Positions 54,127 to 63,894 of a stretch of DNA of 64,000 bases are shown here, piece after piece. A program made the translations under genes and the position numbers. The notes under the pieces were generated by a model. The model saw only the letters and a list, made by a program, of their open reading frames with translations. It was not told where the DNA came from and did no database searches. Source of the DNA: Saprospiraceae bacterium (lineage in GTDB: Bacteria; Bacteroidota; Bacteroidia; Chitinophagales; Saprospiraceae); contig JADKGL010000026.1 of assembly GCA_016722295.1 (NCBI GenBank), positions 310,001-374,000 on the forward strand, written 5' to 3'. Every line of letters starts with the position of its first letter. Within the stretch, counting starts at the first letter, position 1.

Positions 54127-55236
54127 ATGATGAAATTATTATTTATTGTACAAGGAGAAGGTCGTGGACACCTCACACAAGCGATTGCTATGTATGAGAT
54201 TTTGACACGTAATGGACACAAAGTAGTAGCTACAATAGTAGGATTATCTAAGAACAAACACGCACCAGATTTTTACATTGATAGCATCAAAGCACCTATA
54301 TACACGATACAAAGCCCATATTTGAATTTTGGAAATGGCAAATCGTTAAATCTTTTGAAAACGATTGCTGGTCAACTTGGCAAGGCAAAGAAGTATTTAT
54401 CCAATGCAAAGGCCGTCAACGATGCGGTTAGTTTCCATAAACCTGATGCAATATTGAATTTCTATGAAATGACTGCAGGATTCTATAGTTATTATTATAA
54501 GCAAAAAGTACCCATAATTTGTATTGGTCATCAATACTTGATTTCTCACAAGGATTTTGAGACCATAAAGGGTAAGGCAGTAGATCGAATGTTGTTGAAT
54601 GTTAATACAAGACTTACTTCCATTGGAAGTTCAAGAAAATTAGCGCTTTCATTTTCAACAATGAATGCGGATATCGAAAATAAAATTACTGTAATTCCAC
54701 CATTGCTCAGAAGTTCAATTAAACTAGCAAAGGTAGAGTCAAAAAACTTTCTTCTTGCCTATGTCACTAACCACAATCTCCTAGAAGATTTGTTGGAATG
54801 GCAAGGCAAAAATTCTGAAACAAAAATTCATTGTTTTTTAGATAAAAAAGACATAGAAGATGACACCGAAATTCAAAAGAATTTTATAATTCATAAAATA
54901 GATGCAAATCATTTTATAGAGAAAATGGCGAAGTGCAAGGGATTGATCACTACAGCTGGATTTGAAAGCGTATGCGAAGCAATGTATCTTGGCAAGCCAG
55001 TAATGATGGTCCCCATAAAAAAACACATCGAACAAAGAATCAATGCTCATGATGGGCAAAGAGCAGGAGCTGGGATATACAATTCAAAATTCAATATCTC
55101 AAAGTTTATTGACTATATACCTCAACATAAAGATGTCAGTTCAAAATTCAAGAAGTGGTTGAGCAAGGGAGATGATATTATTATCAACACGATAGAAACT
55201 GTGATAAAGGAATTCCATGAGAATACGATAAATTAG
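54127..55236 (+). CDS. Glycosyltransferase, MurG/GT-B-like
   Basis: 369 residues with a GT-B fold. The N-terminal nucleotide-type domain starts LLFIVQGEGRGHLTQAIAMY, a Gly-rich loop like that of MurG and diacylglycerol glycosyltransferases (PF13528 type). The C-terminal donor site has GLITTAGFESVCEAMYLGKP and a basic loop MVPIKKHIEQRINAH. It probably adds a sugar to a lipid or lipid-linked acceptor at the membrane. The gene begins 4 bases after the metallophosphatase, and such pairs recur in Bacteroidota, so the two may act on one glycolipid. Confidence 0.82.
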   Translation: MMKLLFIVQGEGRGHLTQAIAMYEILTRNGHKVVATIVGLSKNKHAPDFYIDSIKAPIYTIQSPYLNFGNGKSLNLLKTIAGQLGKAKKYLSNAKAVNDAVSFHKPDAILNFYEMTAGFYSYYYKQKVPIICIGHQYLISHKDFETIKGKAVDRMLLNVNTRLTSIGSSRKLALSFSTMNADIENKITVIPPLLRSSIKLAKVESKNFLLAYVTNHNLLEDLLEWQGKNSETKIHCFLDKKDIEDDTEIQKNFIIHKIDANHFIEKMAKCKGLITTAGFESVCEAMYLGKPVMMVPIKKHIEQRINAHDGQRAGAGIYNSKFNISKFIDYIPQHKDVSSKFKKWLSKGDDIIINTIETVIKEFHENTIN

Positions 55237-55377
55237 ATAGAACTTGGTTTGCTTGACTTGGGTGAGCATTTTGATTAAATTTCGCTAATGATCGAGAGAC
55301 TCATCCTTGTCTTTTATTTCAGTTGATGTAATGATTTGCTATAATTCAATATATTCTTGTATTTGCTTTCTAATTTG

Positions 55378-56517
55378 CTACCTCACTTTCTTTAATACTA
55401 TATTTAAAGTGATTAGTCCAAGGATTCCTGCAATTAAAGAGGAAATCAAGATTATTAATTTTGAGTTATTAATAATTAGTTCATTGTCATATGCCAGTAA
55501 AGTAACAAATATCGACATAGTAAACCCAATGCCTCCCAATAGACCTACACCAAAAATTGATTTCCAATTCACGTCTTGAGGAAGTTTGCATATTCCAAAA
55601 ATTACTCCTAGTAATGTGAATAAAAAAATACCTATTGGTTTTCCAATTATCAATCCGGAAGCAATTCCTAAACTATAATTTTCAGTTATAGTTTGAGAAA
55701 GATTTCCATTGATTACAATAGCTGTATTCGCCAATGCAAATATTGGTAAAATAATAAATGCAACAGGTTTGTGTAAGAAATGCTGTAATATAAATGAAGT
55801 AGATTTTTCATCTCCATTCCCAAAAGGAATGGCAAAGGCCAATAATACTCCTGTTATAGTAGCATGAACTCCTGAATGCAACATAAAGTACCACATCACG
55901 ACGCCACCTATAAGATATGGAATAAGATTCCGAACTTTCATTCTATTGAAAATTAATAGTATAACAAAAATCCCCAATGCAATAAATAAATTAGTAAAAA
56001 TAAGATCATTTGTATAAAAAATAGCAATTACAATGATTGCCCCCAAATCATCAATAACTGCCAAAGCTGTTAAAAAAATCTTCAAGGAAGTCGGAACTCG
56101 TTTTCCTAATAGAGATAATATCCCGAGAGCAAAAGCAATATCTGTTGCCATTGGAATTCCTGCCCCAGATTGGGTTGAAGTGCCGAAATTAAAAAGTAAA
56201 AAAAGCCCTGCAGGAATAAGCATTCCTCCAAGTGCTCCAAGAATTGGCAATAAAGCACTCTTTAGATTTGACAACTCACCTTTATATATTTCTCGCTCTA
56301 GTTCTAATCCTATGAGTAGAAAAAATATAGTCATTAATCCATCATTAATCCAATGTGTAGCGCTATGCCCGGCAATTTGCATATGGAAAAAATCAAGATA
56401 ATTTGTGCTAAAACTTGAATTTGCAAGAGTTAAAGATAAAATAGTACACCCTATCAAGACAAGCCCAGCTGATTTTTCACTTTCAAAAAAATCTTTAAAT
56501 AATTTACTTGTTTTCAT
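55378..56517 (-). CDS. nhaA: Na+/H+ antiporter NhaA
   Basis: 379 residues with about 12 membrane helices. The ion-binding pair is in ALAVIDDLGAIIVIA, matching Asp163-Asp164 of E. coli NhaA. The start is FFESEKSAGLVLIGCTILSL. It exchanges internal Na+ for external protons to keep pH and sodium in balance at alkaline pH. Length is normal. It stands alone on the minus strand, convergent with the glycosyltransferase gene. Confidence 0.95.
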   Translation of the reverse strand: MKTSKLFKDFFESEKSAGLVLIGCTILSLTLANSSFSTNYLDFFHMQIAGHSATHWINDGLMTIFFLLIGLELEREIYKGELSNLKSALLPILGALGGMLIPAGLFLLFNFGTSTQSGAGIPMATDIAFALGILSLLGKRVPTSLKIFLTALAVIDDLGAIIVIAIFYTNDLIFTNLFIALGIFVILLIFNRMKVRNLIPYLIGGVVMWYFMLHSGVHATITGVLLAFAIPFGNGDEKSTSFILQHFLHKPVAFIILPIFALANTAIVINGNLSQTITENYSLGIASGLIIGKPIGIFLFTLLGVIFGICKLPQDVNWKSIFGVGLLGGIGFTMSIFVTLLAYDNELIINNSKLIILISSLIAGILGLITLNIVLKKVR

Positions 56518-56874
56518 TTTTTAACACAATACATTGATAATAAGAGAATCACTTGATACTAATTTTTAATATTCAAAGCACCTTTTGTTATGAACTTACA
56601 ATTGCGAAGATATATCATTCTTTTCTATAGTGCATAGTTTCTTTTATTCCTCTTTCATTTCTTGAGATGAGAAGTAAGTTTTATATAGAAATAAAAAAAG
56701 CAGAACAGTAATAATAAAATCAATTATTAGAAATACCTCGTATTATATTCCCAGATTTCTTCCTATGTTTTGTGAAGATTTATCAATCTAGAAAAAAAGC
56801 CAATTAAGATTATAATAAATAAATAGAAATGTTTTTCATTTGCTGAATTTATAAGCTATCCGAATTTGATTTAA
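56518..56874. other. Non-coding region between nhaA and the deacetylase gene
   Basis: About 357 AT-rich bases. No open frame, tRNA or plausible RNA structure was noticed. No full promoter consensus was seen for nhaA. Confidence 0.4.
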
Positions 56875-57819
56875 TCATATAATTCTGTTTCTTATTTGTC
56901 CATGCTCAAACTGATTACAATCATACCTTGGTAATGCTTGTGGACTATTTCTTAAATCCCTAAGTTCAATGTCGCGATGTTCTACATTAAAAGAATATTT
57001 ACATGCAGTATTATTAAGTAATCTTATAGTTATATCATTGAAGGAATGAAATCCGCCATATGGATAACAAAATGTTTTATGATCTAAGGTACTAGTTACA
57101 CTTTCTAAATATTTAAACGATTGCGCAATTTCAAATTCTTGTTCAGCTTCATTTAGTCTTGACATGACTGGATGATTTACTGTATGACTTCCAATGACCA
57201 TGTTATTCAAATGCATTTCATTAATTTGCTTAGAACTCAAATAAAAATTATTACAAATTTCACTTTCATTTGGTAAAAAATGCTTCATTAAAGAATCCAT
57301 AATTTTTGTTCTGGATTGATAATCAATAAAATAATTCATCAGTCGTTTTACCAATAAAGTATACTGGTCATTAATTTGACTATTGTAAGTGAATAATTTA
57401 AACTCTTCAATTTTAGAATTATCCAACATTGAATCTGTCAAAATCGCACTTATAAATGAATAAATTTCGTAAGAGTCAAATTTTCCTAAAAGTAGATGTG
57501 TGCGATGAACATCAAGCATTTTAAATTTAGTAAATGGGGATGTAGGAATATAAAAAATTCCCCAAAGATTTCTACTTTGAAGTTCGGGAAAAACATAATT
57601 GTAATGACAACTTAGTCCATCATCAAAAGTCAATATAACTCCTTTTGGTAGCTTGTTCGATATAAAACTATTTAAAAAGTCATCTTTACTTACAAAACCA
57701 AACGTCTGTTCAAAATAATCTAATTGCTTTCTAAAATCTTCTATATCTAAATTTGTAAAATTGGGATACTCTGGATCAAATGGTCTTACATAATGATACA
57801 TAATTGCCTTCATTGCCAT
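56875..57819 (-). CDS. Polysaccharide deacetylase family protein
   Basis: 314 residues of NodB-fold type. The metal-binding motif is ILTFDDGL and the second motif is IGSHTVNHPVM, with the conserved CYPYGG later. The first about 65 residues begin MAMKAIMYHYVRPFDPEYP. No signal peptide, so it may act in the cytoplasm on a sugar nucleotide or lipid-linked sugar, unlike secreted chitin deacetylases. Its start codon follows directly after the formyltransferase stop codon, so the pair probably acts on one N-acyl sugar. Confidence 0.85.
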   Translation of the reverse strand: MAMKAIMYHYVRPFDPEYPNFTNLDIEDFRKQLDYFEQTFGFVSKDDFLNSFISNKLPKGVILTFDDGLSCHYNYVFPELQSRNLWGIFYIPTSPFTKFKMLDVHRTHLLLGKFDSYEIYSFISAILTDSMLDNSKIEEFKLFTYNSQINDQYTLLVKRLMNYFIDYQSRTKIMDSLMKHFLPNESEICNNFYLSSKQINEMHLNNMVIGSHTVNHPVMSRLNEAEQEFEIAQSFKYLESVTSTLDHKTFCYPYGGFHSFNDITIRLLNNTACKYSFNVEHRDIELRDLRNSPQALPRYDCNQFEHGQIRNRII

Positions 57820-58641
57820 CTATTTTATTTGTGAATTTATAATGATTGGATATTTTTCATCTATATTATTTTTATCATGCAAATATTTTTCAATTAATCC
57901 ATCGTTCATATTTTTATAAGCTATAAGTAAAGCTTCTTCTGTGAAATCCTTTTTTTTGTAATATCGTTCGCTTTTTTTATCAAATTCTAAACTTGCCATC
58001 TTTTGAAGATCTTTAAAATTTTTAATAATCTTTACACACTCAACAAATGAATCTTTTATTAATCTATTTCCAATCTGATGAATATTGTCTTGGATGCATA
58101 TATCTGCCCTAATCTGATGTATTATTTCCCCTGTATCTATACCAGAGTCAATATGCATGAAAGTAGCTCCAATAAATTGTAATTCGTTATTTACAATAGG
58201 CCAAAAATTAGTACCCGATCCTCGATAGTATGGAGATAAGCCTAAATGTATGTTTATAAATTTTCCATGAAAAAGTTGAAGTAAATCCGATTTTATTATT
58301 GAACATCCGTATGATACCAGTATATCTGGATTTAAACTGAGAATGTTTTCAACCTGTTTTTTCTCGTTTATTTCGCCTTTCTCAATAAATATTGGATTAG
58401 AATTGTCGATGATGTGATTACAAAATACTCCAAAAAAATCATTTTCAGTTATTTTACGCGCGTTTAGATGTTGACGTCTTAAAGAATTAGTTGATTCACT
58501 TTCAATGATTTGATTTAAATTCCCTTTCTCAGATTCACAATAAGTTGCTAAGACTTTTATTTGGCTATTTGAAGCAATAAACTTTCTAAAAAATTCATGC
58601 CTTAATTCACTACCTGTTATTAATACAACTTTAAAAATCAT
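57820..58641 (-). CDS. Formyltransferase-family protein
   Basis: 273 residues. It has the formyltransferase fold with the active-site strand NIHLGLSPYYRGSGTNFWPI and the catalytic Asp segment HIDSGIDTGEIIHQ, like sugar N-formyltransferases and methionyl-tRNA formyltransferase. No tRNA-binding C-terminal domain is present, which favours a sugar-nucleotide acceptor. The product would be an N-formyl sugar for surface polysaccharide. It is immediately upstream of the deacetylase gene. No aminotransferase or dehydratase is in the window to name the sugar. Confidence 0.82.
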   Translation of the reverse strand: MIFKVVLITGSELRHEFFRKFIASNSQIKVLATYCESEKGNLNQIIESESTNSLRRQHLNARKITENDFFGVFCNHIIDNSNPIFIEKGEINEKKQVENILSLNPDILVSYGCSIIKSDLLQLFHGKFINIHLGLSPYYRGSGTNFWPIVNNELQFIGATFMHIDSGIDTGEIIHQIRADICIQDNIHQIGNRLIKDSFVECVKIIKNFKDLQKMASLEFDKKSERYYKKKDFTEEALLIAYKNMNDGLIEKYLHDKNNIDEKYPIIINSQIK

Positions 58642-58801
58642 TTTCTTAGTTTATTTGAAGCGAAGAGTTACTCAAGTATAATATTGCACTCCTATCCTCA
58701 ACTTAAGCGAAGATAAAAACTTTTTTAGAATTATTTGTTATCGATTAAATTTTAAATTATTTAGTAGTTCAATAAGAAATTAAATAATGTAAGATTGCTT
58801 C

Positions 58802-60376
58802 TTAGTCATTTAGAATAACTAATTTTCCATTAACCTCATTAGTATTGGTTTCTATACGATAATAATATAGTCCATTTACCAAATTTCGGCTATTAAAAAG
58901 AATAGTATTTGCTCCAGAATTGAGATCTAGTATTTGGTTATGAACTAGATTGTAGTTGATATCATACAACTTAAATTGAGCCGTCTCATATTGGAGATTA
59001 TGTATTTTAATATATGCTCCTCCAGACAGTGGATTTGGATAAAAAGAAACTAATGGAGCTCCTATGTTTGACGGTAATAGTTTTAATTCAATGCTTGTAG
59101 TTCTACCATCAGTTTCAATTAATTCTGAGATCATTACAGATTCATTAAAGCCAAAAGCAGATATTTTATTTGATAAATGTTTAAATTTCAAGTTTAAAAT
59201 TGTCTTTCCAGTTTGCATAAAAATTCCATTGTCATGATCCCATGAAAATTTAATTTGTCCAGGCTGGATATTAAAATTAAATTCATCTAGTGAAAGTAAA
59301 TCAGAATTATAACTTTCAAAACTATAGTCGTTTGGATCAAACTCTAAACAAAATTGCATTCCAGCAATGCTTTTTGCTTCATCCATTTTTAAATTCAATT
59401 CTATATAATCTTCTGATTTCGAAATTTCTGATCGCAGAATCGAAATTTGCGGTGTTCTTGTAGTTCCTTCCCCTTTCAATTTGTCCCAATTGAGATCAGC
59501 CATCTTGATGCAATTAAATTTGATTACAGAAGTACAACTGCTATCGGTCGACCACCTGGCACTTCTTGGAGCATCGAAAGGTTGAGTATCATCTGGAAAA
59601 ATATAATCTGAAGGAACGAATGTCCAACTTTCTACTAATGGAAATTCTGAATAATAACCTAATATTAGTTTTCTTATTTCAATTATATCTGCACCAGACA
59701 AGGATTTTGAATTAGTAACATCAGCAGCAATTAGCTTAAAAGGATCTGTAATTTTTACTTGACCTAAAATATGTTTTTTAAGAATAGTAATATCTGCAGT
59801 CGTCACACCATTTAAATGGTCGTTATTTCTATGAGGTATACTTGTGAAAAATTTTAAACTATTCGGTGTGCAAAAAGGATAACTTAAAGTAACGCCCGAT
59901 TTGGTAAGTATTTTATTCCCAATATCTGGTATCAAGTCTACTGCGAATGAACAATTCAATCTATCTGTTGGGGTATGGGTGATGTTTAAACTTTTATCGC
60001 CACAGTTCGAATAAGGATCTAAAAGTTCAACAATAACATTACAAAAATCTTTATTTCCAGCTTCATCTTCTACATACATTTGATAATAGAGTTCGCGAGA
60101 ACTACCCATAGACGCAACTAATTGGTATTCTTCACAACCTACAGAAATACTTGTTTTAGTAGGATCGCCATTAAAGTAAAATTTTAATTTATCTTTTGGA
60201 GTTACATTGTCATAGCTGCCTTGATCGAATTCAGTAGCATTAATCGTGACTGATGATTTTGAATTTAAATGTATTGTAAAATAGCCTTGCCTGCATACAA
60301 GTGTAGGGCTCAACGTGTCTTGCGCATATAAATTGAAAAGTAATGCTTGAAAAGTAATAAGAAATAATGTTTTCAT
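58802..60376 (-). CDS. T9SS cargo protein with dockerin-like modules
   Basis: 524 residues. A signal peptide ends NLYAQD. A dockerin-like region at about 190-245 has two duplicated helix/calcium-loop units (VTTADITILKKHILG and LSGADIIEIRKLILG). A cohesin-like beta-sandwich at about 320-420 follows, and the last about 80 residues are a T9SS type A sorting domain (LVSFYPNPLSGGAYIKI, ending KLVILND). The same dockerin-like module is common in Saprospirales surface proteins. It may tie several cell-surface components together; no cellulosome is implied. No neighbour indicates its target. Confidence 0.85.
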   Translation of the reverse strand: MKTLFLITFQALLFNLYAQDTLSPTLVCRQGYFTIHLNSKSSVTINATEFDQGSYDNVTPKDKLKFYFNGDPTKTSISVGCEEYQLVASMGSSRELYYQMYVEDEAGNKDFCNVIVELLDPYSNCGDKSLNITHTPTDRLNCSFAVDLIPDIGNKILTKSGVTLSYPFCTPNSLKFFTSIPHRNNDHLNGVTTADITILKKHILGQVKITDPFKLIAADVTNSKSLSGADIIEIRKLILGYYSEFPLVESWTFVPSDYIFPDDTQPFDAPRSARWSTDSSCTSVIKFNCIKMADLNWDKLKGEGTTRTPQISILRSEISKSEDYIELNLKMDEAKSIAGMQFCLEFDPNDYSFESYNSDLLSLDEFNFNIQPGQIKFSWDHDNGIFMQTGKTILNLKFKHLSNKISAFGFNESVMISELIETDGRTTSIELKLLPSNIGAPLVSFYPNPLSGGAYIKIHNLQYETAQFKLYDINYNLVHNQILDLNSGANTILFNSRNLVNGLYYYRIETNTNEVNGKLVILND

Positions 60377-60718
60377 AAAAGGGATTTAAATTATTATGTA
60401 TTAAATATGTTGTTTTTATTGGTTCAAATTTATGTGTGATTAATTTTTGATAGGACTTATTTTGCCCATTTTCAGATATAGCTTTGCCTGAAACTTACTC
60501 TTTGTTATTTGAATGCGCCCAAAATGTAGAAAAAATAATGATTGGGCAAAAGAATGTGACTCTTTTGTTTTCATAAGTATCTGTAATATGTTCGGTACAA
60601 ATATAATGTATTTATTTAAAATGCCAAATATTTTAACATATTTTAAATTTGGCTATATGACAAACTGGATATAAAGATTGGTAAACCCAGCGCCACATTC
60701 TCATTAGTTAATTTGAAT
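60377..60718. other. Non-coding region between the T9SS cargo gene and the CorC-type gene
   Basis: About 342 AT-rich bases without an open frame, tRNA or repeat that I recognise. It contains no full promoter consensus. Confidence 0.4.
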
Positions 60719-61954
60719 TTATAGTGCAAAAACTCTGACACTTTCGATTTTGGTTTCACTGACTAATTCGAAAATAAATTTATAATTTTCAATAATGATT
60801 TCCTCTCCTTGTTCAGGAATACTTCCAGCAGCTTCAACTAAAAATCCTGATAAGGTATGATAGTCACCATCTTCTGGCAAATGGAGTCCATATTCATCGT
60901 TTAAATAACTCAATTCCAATCGACCAGAAAATAAATATTCCGTATCACTTACCTTTTTCTCCAAAAATTCTTCTTGATCATGCTCATCTTCGATTTCTCC
61001 AAAAATTTCTTCTAAGATATCCTCTAATGTAATGATACCTGATGTACCACCATATTCATCTACCACACATGCAATAGAAATGCGTAATTTATTCATTCGA
61101 AGCATAAGATCATCTACACGAAATGTCTCAGGAACAAAAGGAATATCTCGAATCATATCTTTTACAGATTTCCCCTGTTGGAATAATTGTTGGTGATGGA
61201 TATACCCAAGGATATTGTCAATATCTTCATCGACTACAATGATTTTTGAAAGTTTGCTTTTGACAAAAATATCTTGTAATTCTTCCATACTAGAATTGAC
61301 ATCTGTAAATACAATTTCGGTACGAGGGATCATACATTCACTGACTCGGATTTGATTTAAATTTAATGCGTTAGTGAAAATATCTGCGTCAATTTCATCA
61401 TTTACTTGATTCATTGGATTATGAATGTATTGTTCCAAATCTAATGGACTAAATCTTACTCTAGTTTTAGTAATGGACTCCCGAAACAAATATTTTATAA
61501 TAAAATTTGAAGTAACTGAAAAAAGCCTAGCAGGAAGATAAAGTAACTTATGAAAAAATAGAAGTGGATAGGCCAATACATTCAATGCATTGTTAGCATA
61601 CAATCGAAAAAACGCCTTTGGCAGAAATTCACCAAAAATTAAGATGATGATAGTCACAAAAAAAGCACTCAATAATATAGTAGCGCTCTCTGATAATCCC
61701 AAAAAAGATAAAGGGACTCTAAGTAACTCTGAAAGTAAATATGAAAGTACAACCAGACTAATGTTCATTCCTACAAGCATTACAGAAATAAAATCGTCTG
61801 GATTTTCAAAGAATTTCGATAAGATCCTTCCAGAAGTTGACCCTTTGGATTTTTTGATTTCCACGGCGAGCTTATTAGCAGTTATAAAGGCGATCTCTGA
61901 GCCTGCAAAAAAAGCTGTCAAAGCAAGAAAAAATAATATCCAAAAAATGACCAT
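60719..61954 (-). CDS. CNNM/CBS-domain protein (GldE/CorC/hemolysin type)
   Basis: 411 residues. A CNNM membrane domain with about three helices (about 1-140, SEIAFITANKLAVEIKKSK) is followed by two CBS domains (about 195-320, including EDIDNILGYIHHQQLF and CVVDEYGGTSGIITLEDIL) and a CorC/HlyC domain at the end. In Bacteroidota a protein of this form, GldE, is linked to gliding and T9SS function; other family members handle Mg2+ or Co2+. Sequence alone does not separate the two, and I see no gldD nearby. It lies 30 bases after the LysE gene in the same direction. Confidence 0.82.
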   Translation of the reverse strand: MVIFWILFFLALTAFFAGSEIAFITANKLAVEIKKSKGSTSGRILSKFFENPDDFISVMLVGMNISLVVLSYLLSELLRVPLSFLGLSESATILLSAFFVTIIILIFGEFLPKAFFRLYANNALNVLAYPLLFFHKLLYLPARLFSVTSNFIIKYLFRESITKTRVRFSPLDLEQYIHNPMNQVNDEIDADIFTNALNLNQIRVSECMIPRTEIVFTDVNSSMEELQDIFVKSKLSKIIVVDEDIDNILGYIHHQQLFQQGKSVKDMIRDIPFVPETFRVDDLMLRMNKLRISIACVVDEYGGTSGIITLEDILEEIFGEIEDEHDQEEFLEKKVSDTEYLFSGRLELSYLNDEYGLHLPEDGDYHTLSGFLVEAAGSIPEQGEEIIIENYKFIFELVSETKIESVRVFAL

Positions 61955-61984
61955 GAAAAATAACTTAGCGACACAAATATAAGC

Positions 61985-62632
61985 CTAATTTGAATTATAG
62001 CTCACTAAAAGATAAATTCCAAAAAGTAAAAAGATCATTGCTGATATAATTCGAATGTAAAACATATGATTTGAAGTCAATACATGCTTGATTTTTGCGC
62101 CGAAATAAACCTTTAGAATATCAGTACTTATGATCATCATTTGTATGCCAAAATAATATAAAATACTAGATTGATTATTGCTTTCTATTCCAGCTTTCGG
62201 CTGTAATAAAATTGCCGCTGCGCCAAACCATATGAGAAGCGCATTTGGATTAAGCGTATTAATTACAAAGCCCTTGAGCAATAAATTTGAATTTAGAAAA
62301 TTCCATTTGGATTTACTTGAATTTTCTCTTGCTTTTAATTTTAAAAAAGGGAGACTAAAAATTCCAATAATAATGAGTATGATACCAGCGAAGGGTTTAA
62401 TTTGGTGGAGCGAATCTTCATTTTTAATCCATTTCTCAATATATGAAAATGCAAAATACGTAGTTAAAATAAAACACAAATCACTAATCCATGTGCCAAT
62501 TGCAAAGTACTTTCCTTTCCTAAATCCAAACTCAATACCTGATTGAATCATGAAAAAGAACAATGGACCTAGCATTAAACTAATACCCAGACCAAACATC
62601 ATTCCCTTCGCAAGGAAAAGCATTTCATTCAT
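61985..62632 (-). CDS. LysE family amino-acid exporter
   Basis: 215 residues with about six membrane helices. The start has LAKGMMFGLGISLMLGPLFF, a LysE/RhtB motif (G-x-x-L-G-P). It exports an amino acid or related small molecule. The start overlaps the RlmI-like gene by 8 bases, so the genes are translated together. Substrate unknown; a second LysE-like signature NTLNPNALLIWFG is present in the middle. Confidence 0.88.
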   Translation of the reverse strand: MNEMLFLAKGMMFGLGISLMLGPLFFFMIQSGIEFGFRKGKYFAIGTWISDLCFILTTYFAFSYIEKWIKNEDSLHQIKPFAGIILIIIGIFSLPFLKLKARENSSKSKWNFLNSNLLLKGFVINTLNPNALLIWFGAAAILLQPKAGIESNNQSSILYYFGIQMMIISTDILKVYFGAKIKHVLTSNHMFYIRIISAMIFLLFGIYLLVSYNSN

Positions 62633-63815
62633 TAATCTCCAATATTAATCCTTTTAAATATGAACCCTCAGGATGAAATAAAGAAATAGGATGATCCGGA
62701 CCTTGACTTAATTTTTGAACCACCCGTATTTTTTTATGTGATTCTATTCCAGCAGAAACTATTGTCTTGTAAAAAATATCTTCAGTCACAACTTGAGAAC
62801 ATGAAAATGTAAATAAAAATCCTGGTGTTTTAATTTTTTGCATGGCGAGTAGATTGATACGCTTATATGCTTGTATCGCTTGATGGCGTTTATCCAAAGA
62901 TTTTGCAAAAGCCGGAGGGTCCAATATAATTAAATCAAAGCGATCAGTCTCAAGATTTTTTAAATAGTCAATGACATCTACAGCCAATTTTTCATGAGGT
63001 ATTTTGCTTTGAGTTAGGGTTTCATTTTGGTCTACAAGCTCCATTGCTTTTTTTGAAATATCGATGGAGCAAACAGATTGTGCGTTATTGCTCAAGGCGT
63101 ACATACTAAAACCACCAGTATAACAGAAGGCATTTAATATTTTTTTCCCTTTTGCAAATTCTCCTACCAACTTTCTATTATTTCTTTGATCAAGAAAAAA
63201 TCCTGTTTTTTGACCTTCCAAAATATTGATATGAAATGAAATTCCATTTTCCTTTACGATACAAGATGATTGATCTCCATAAATAATTCCATCTTCAATT
63301 TGTTTTCCAAACTCTTTCGGTAAAGTTTCTTTTGATTTTAAAACAATGGAACTTATCCTAGATTTAGCTACTCCTTTTATTGCATTAATGATATCTTCTA
63401 AATTCTTGTACATTCCTATAGAATGGCATTGTACCACTGCGATTTGATCATAGACATCGATCACCAATCCTGAACAATGGTCTCCTTCACCATGGATCCA
63501 ACGGAAACAATTCGTAGAATCTGAATTGACCAATCCCAGCGCTTTTCTGTAGTCCCAAGCATTTTGTAGCAAGTTAGACCATATTTCTGGTTTATAATCC
63601 TCATTGCCAAAGTGAATTATTCGCACTGTAATACTGCCTTTATGATAGTGACCATATCCAAGTCTTTGTTTGTGTTCATTTTCGACATAAACGAGCTCCC
63701 CATCATTACATTTTATGTTGTCCAGATGTAACGCACCTGAAAATACCCAAGGATGTTTTCGATCCAATGAAAATTGTTTCGCTTTTTTTAATCTTATAGT
63801 TTGAATTGTATCCAT
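62625..63815 (-). CDS. rlmI: RlmI-like 23S rRNA methyltransferase
   Basis: I start at the ATG at 63815 (MDTIQTIRLKKAKQFSLDRK); an upstream ATG at 63842 is possible. 396 residues. An N-terminal PUA domain (HPWVFSGAL to about 75) is followed by a middle EEHUD-type domain and a Rossmann methyltransferase domain with GKKILNAFCYTGGFSMYAL and the active-site segment LIILDPPAFAKS. The enzyme methylates C5 of a cytidine in 23S rRNA (position 1962 in E. coli). Family members of this length are RlmI or RlmK relatives, and the target is inferred from RlmI. It leads the operon with LysE and the CorC-type gene. Confidence 0.88.
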   Translation of the reverse strand: MDTIQTIRLKKAKQFSLDRKHPWVFSGALHLDNIKCNDGELVYVENEHKQRLGYGHYHKGSITVRIIHFGNEDYKPEIWSNLLQNAWDYRKALGLVNSDSTNCFRWIHGEGDHCSGLVIDVYDQIAVVQCHSIGMYKNLEDIINAIKGVAKSRISSIVLKSKETLPKEFGKQIEDGIIYGDQSSCIVKENGISFHINILEGQKTGFFLDQRNNRKLVGEFAKGKKILNAFCYTGGFSMYALSNNAQSVCSIDISKKAMELVDQNETLTQSKIPHEKLAVDVIDYLKNLETDRFDLIILDPPAFAKSLDKRHQAIQAYKRINLLAMQKIKTPGFLFTFSCSQVVTEDIFYKTIVSAGIESHKKIRVVQKLSQGPDHPISLFHPEGSYLKGLILEINE

Positions 63816-63894
63816 TTCTCGACAAAGGTCTAAAATTCCCAAAGAATCTGTAAGTTCAATACAAAGAATTCTAATGAAATCCTATATTTATGCC

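Noticed and set aside
58802..60376. Cellulosome component
   Set aside because: Dockerin-like modules alone are common in Saprospirales surface proteins; no scaffoldin or cellulase cluster is present.
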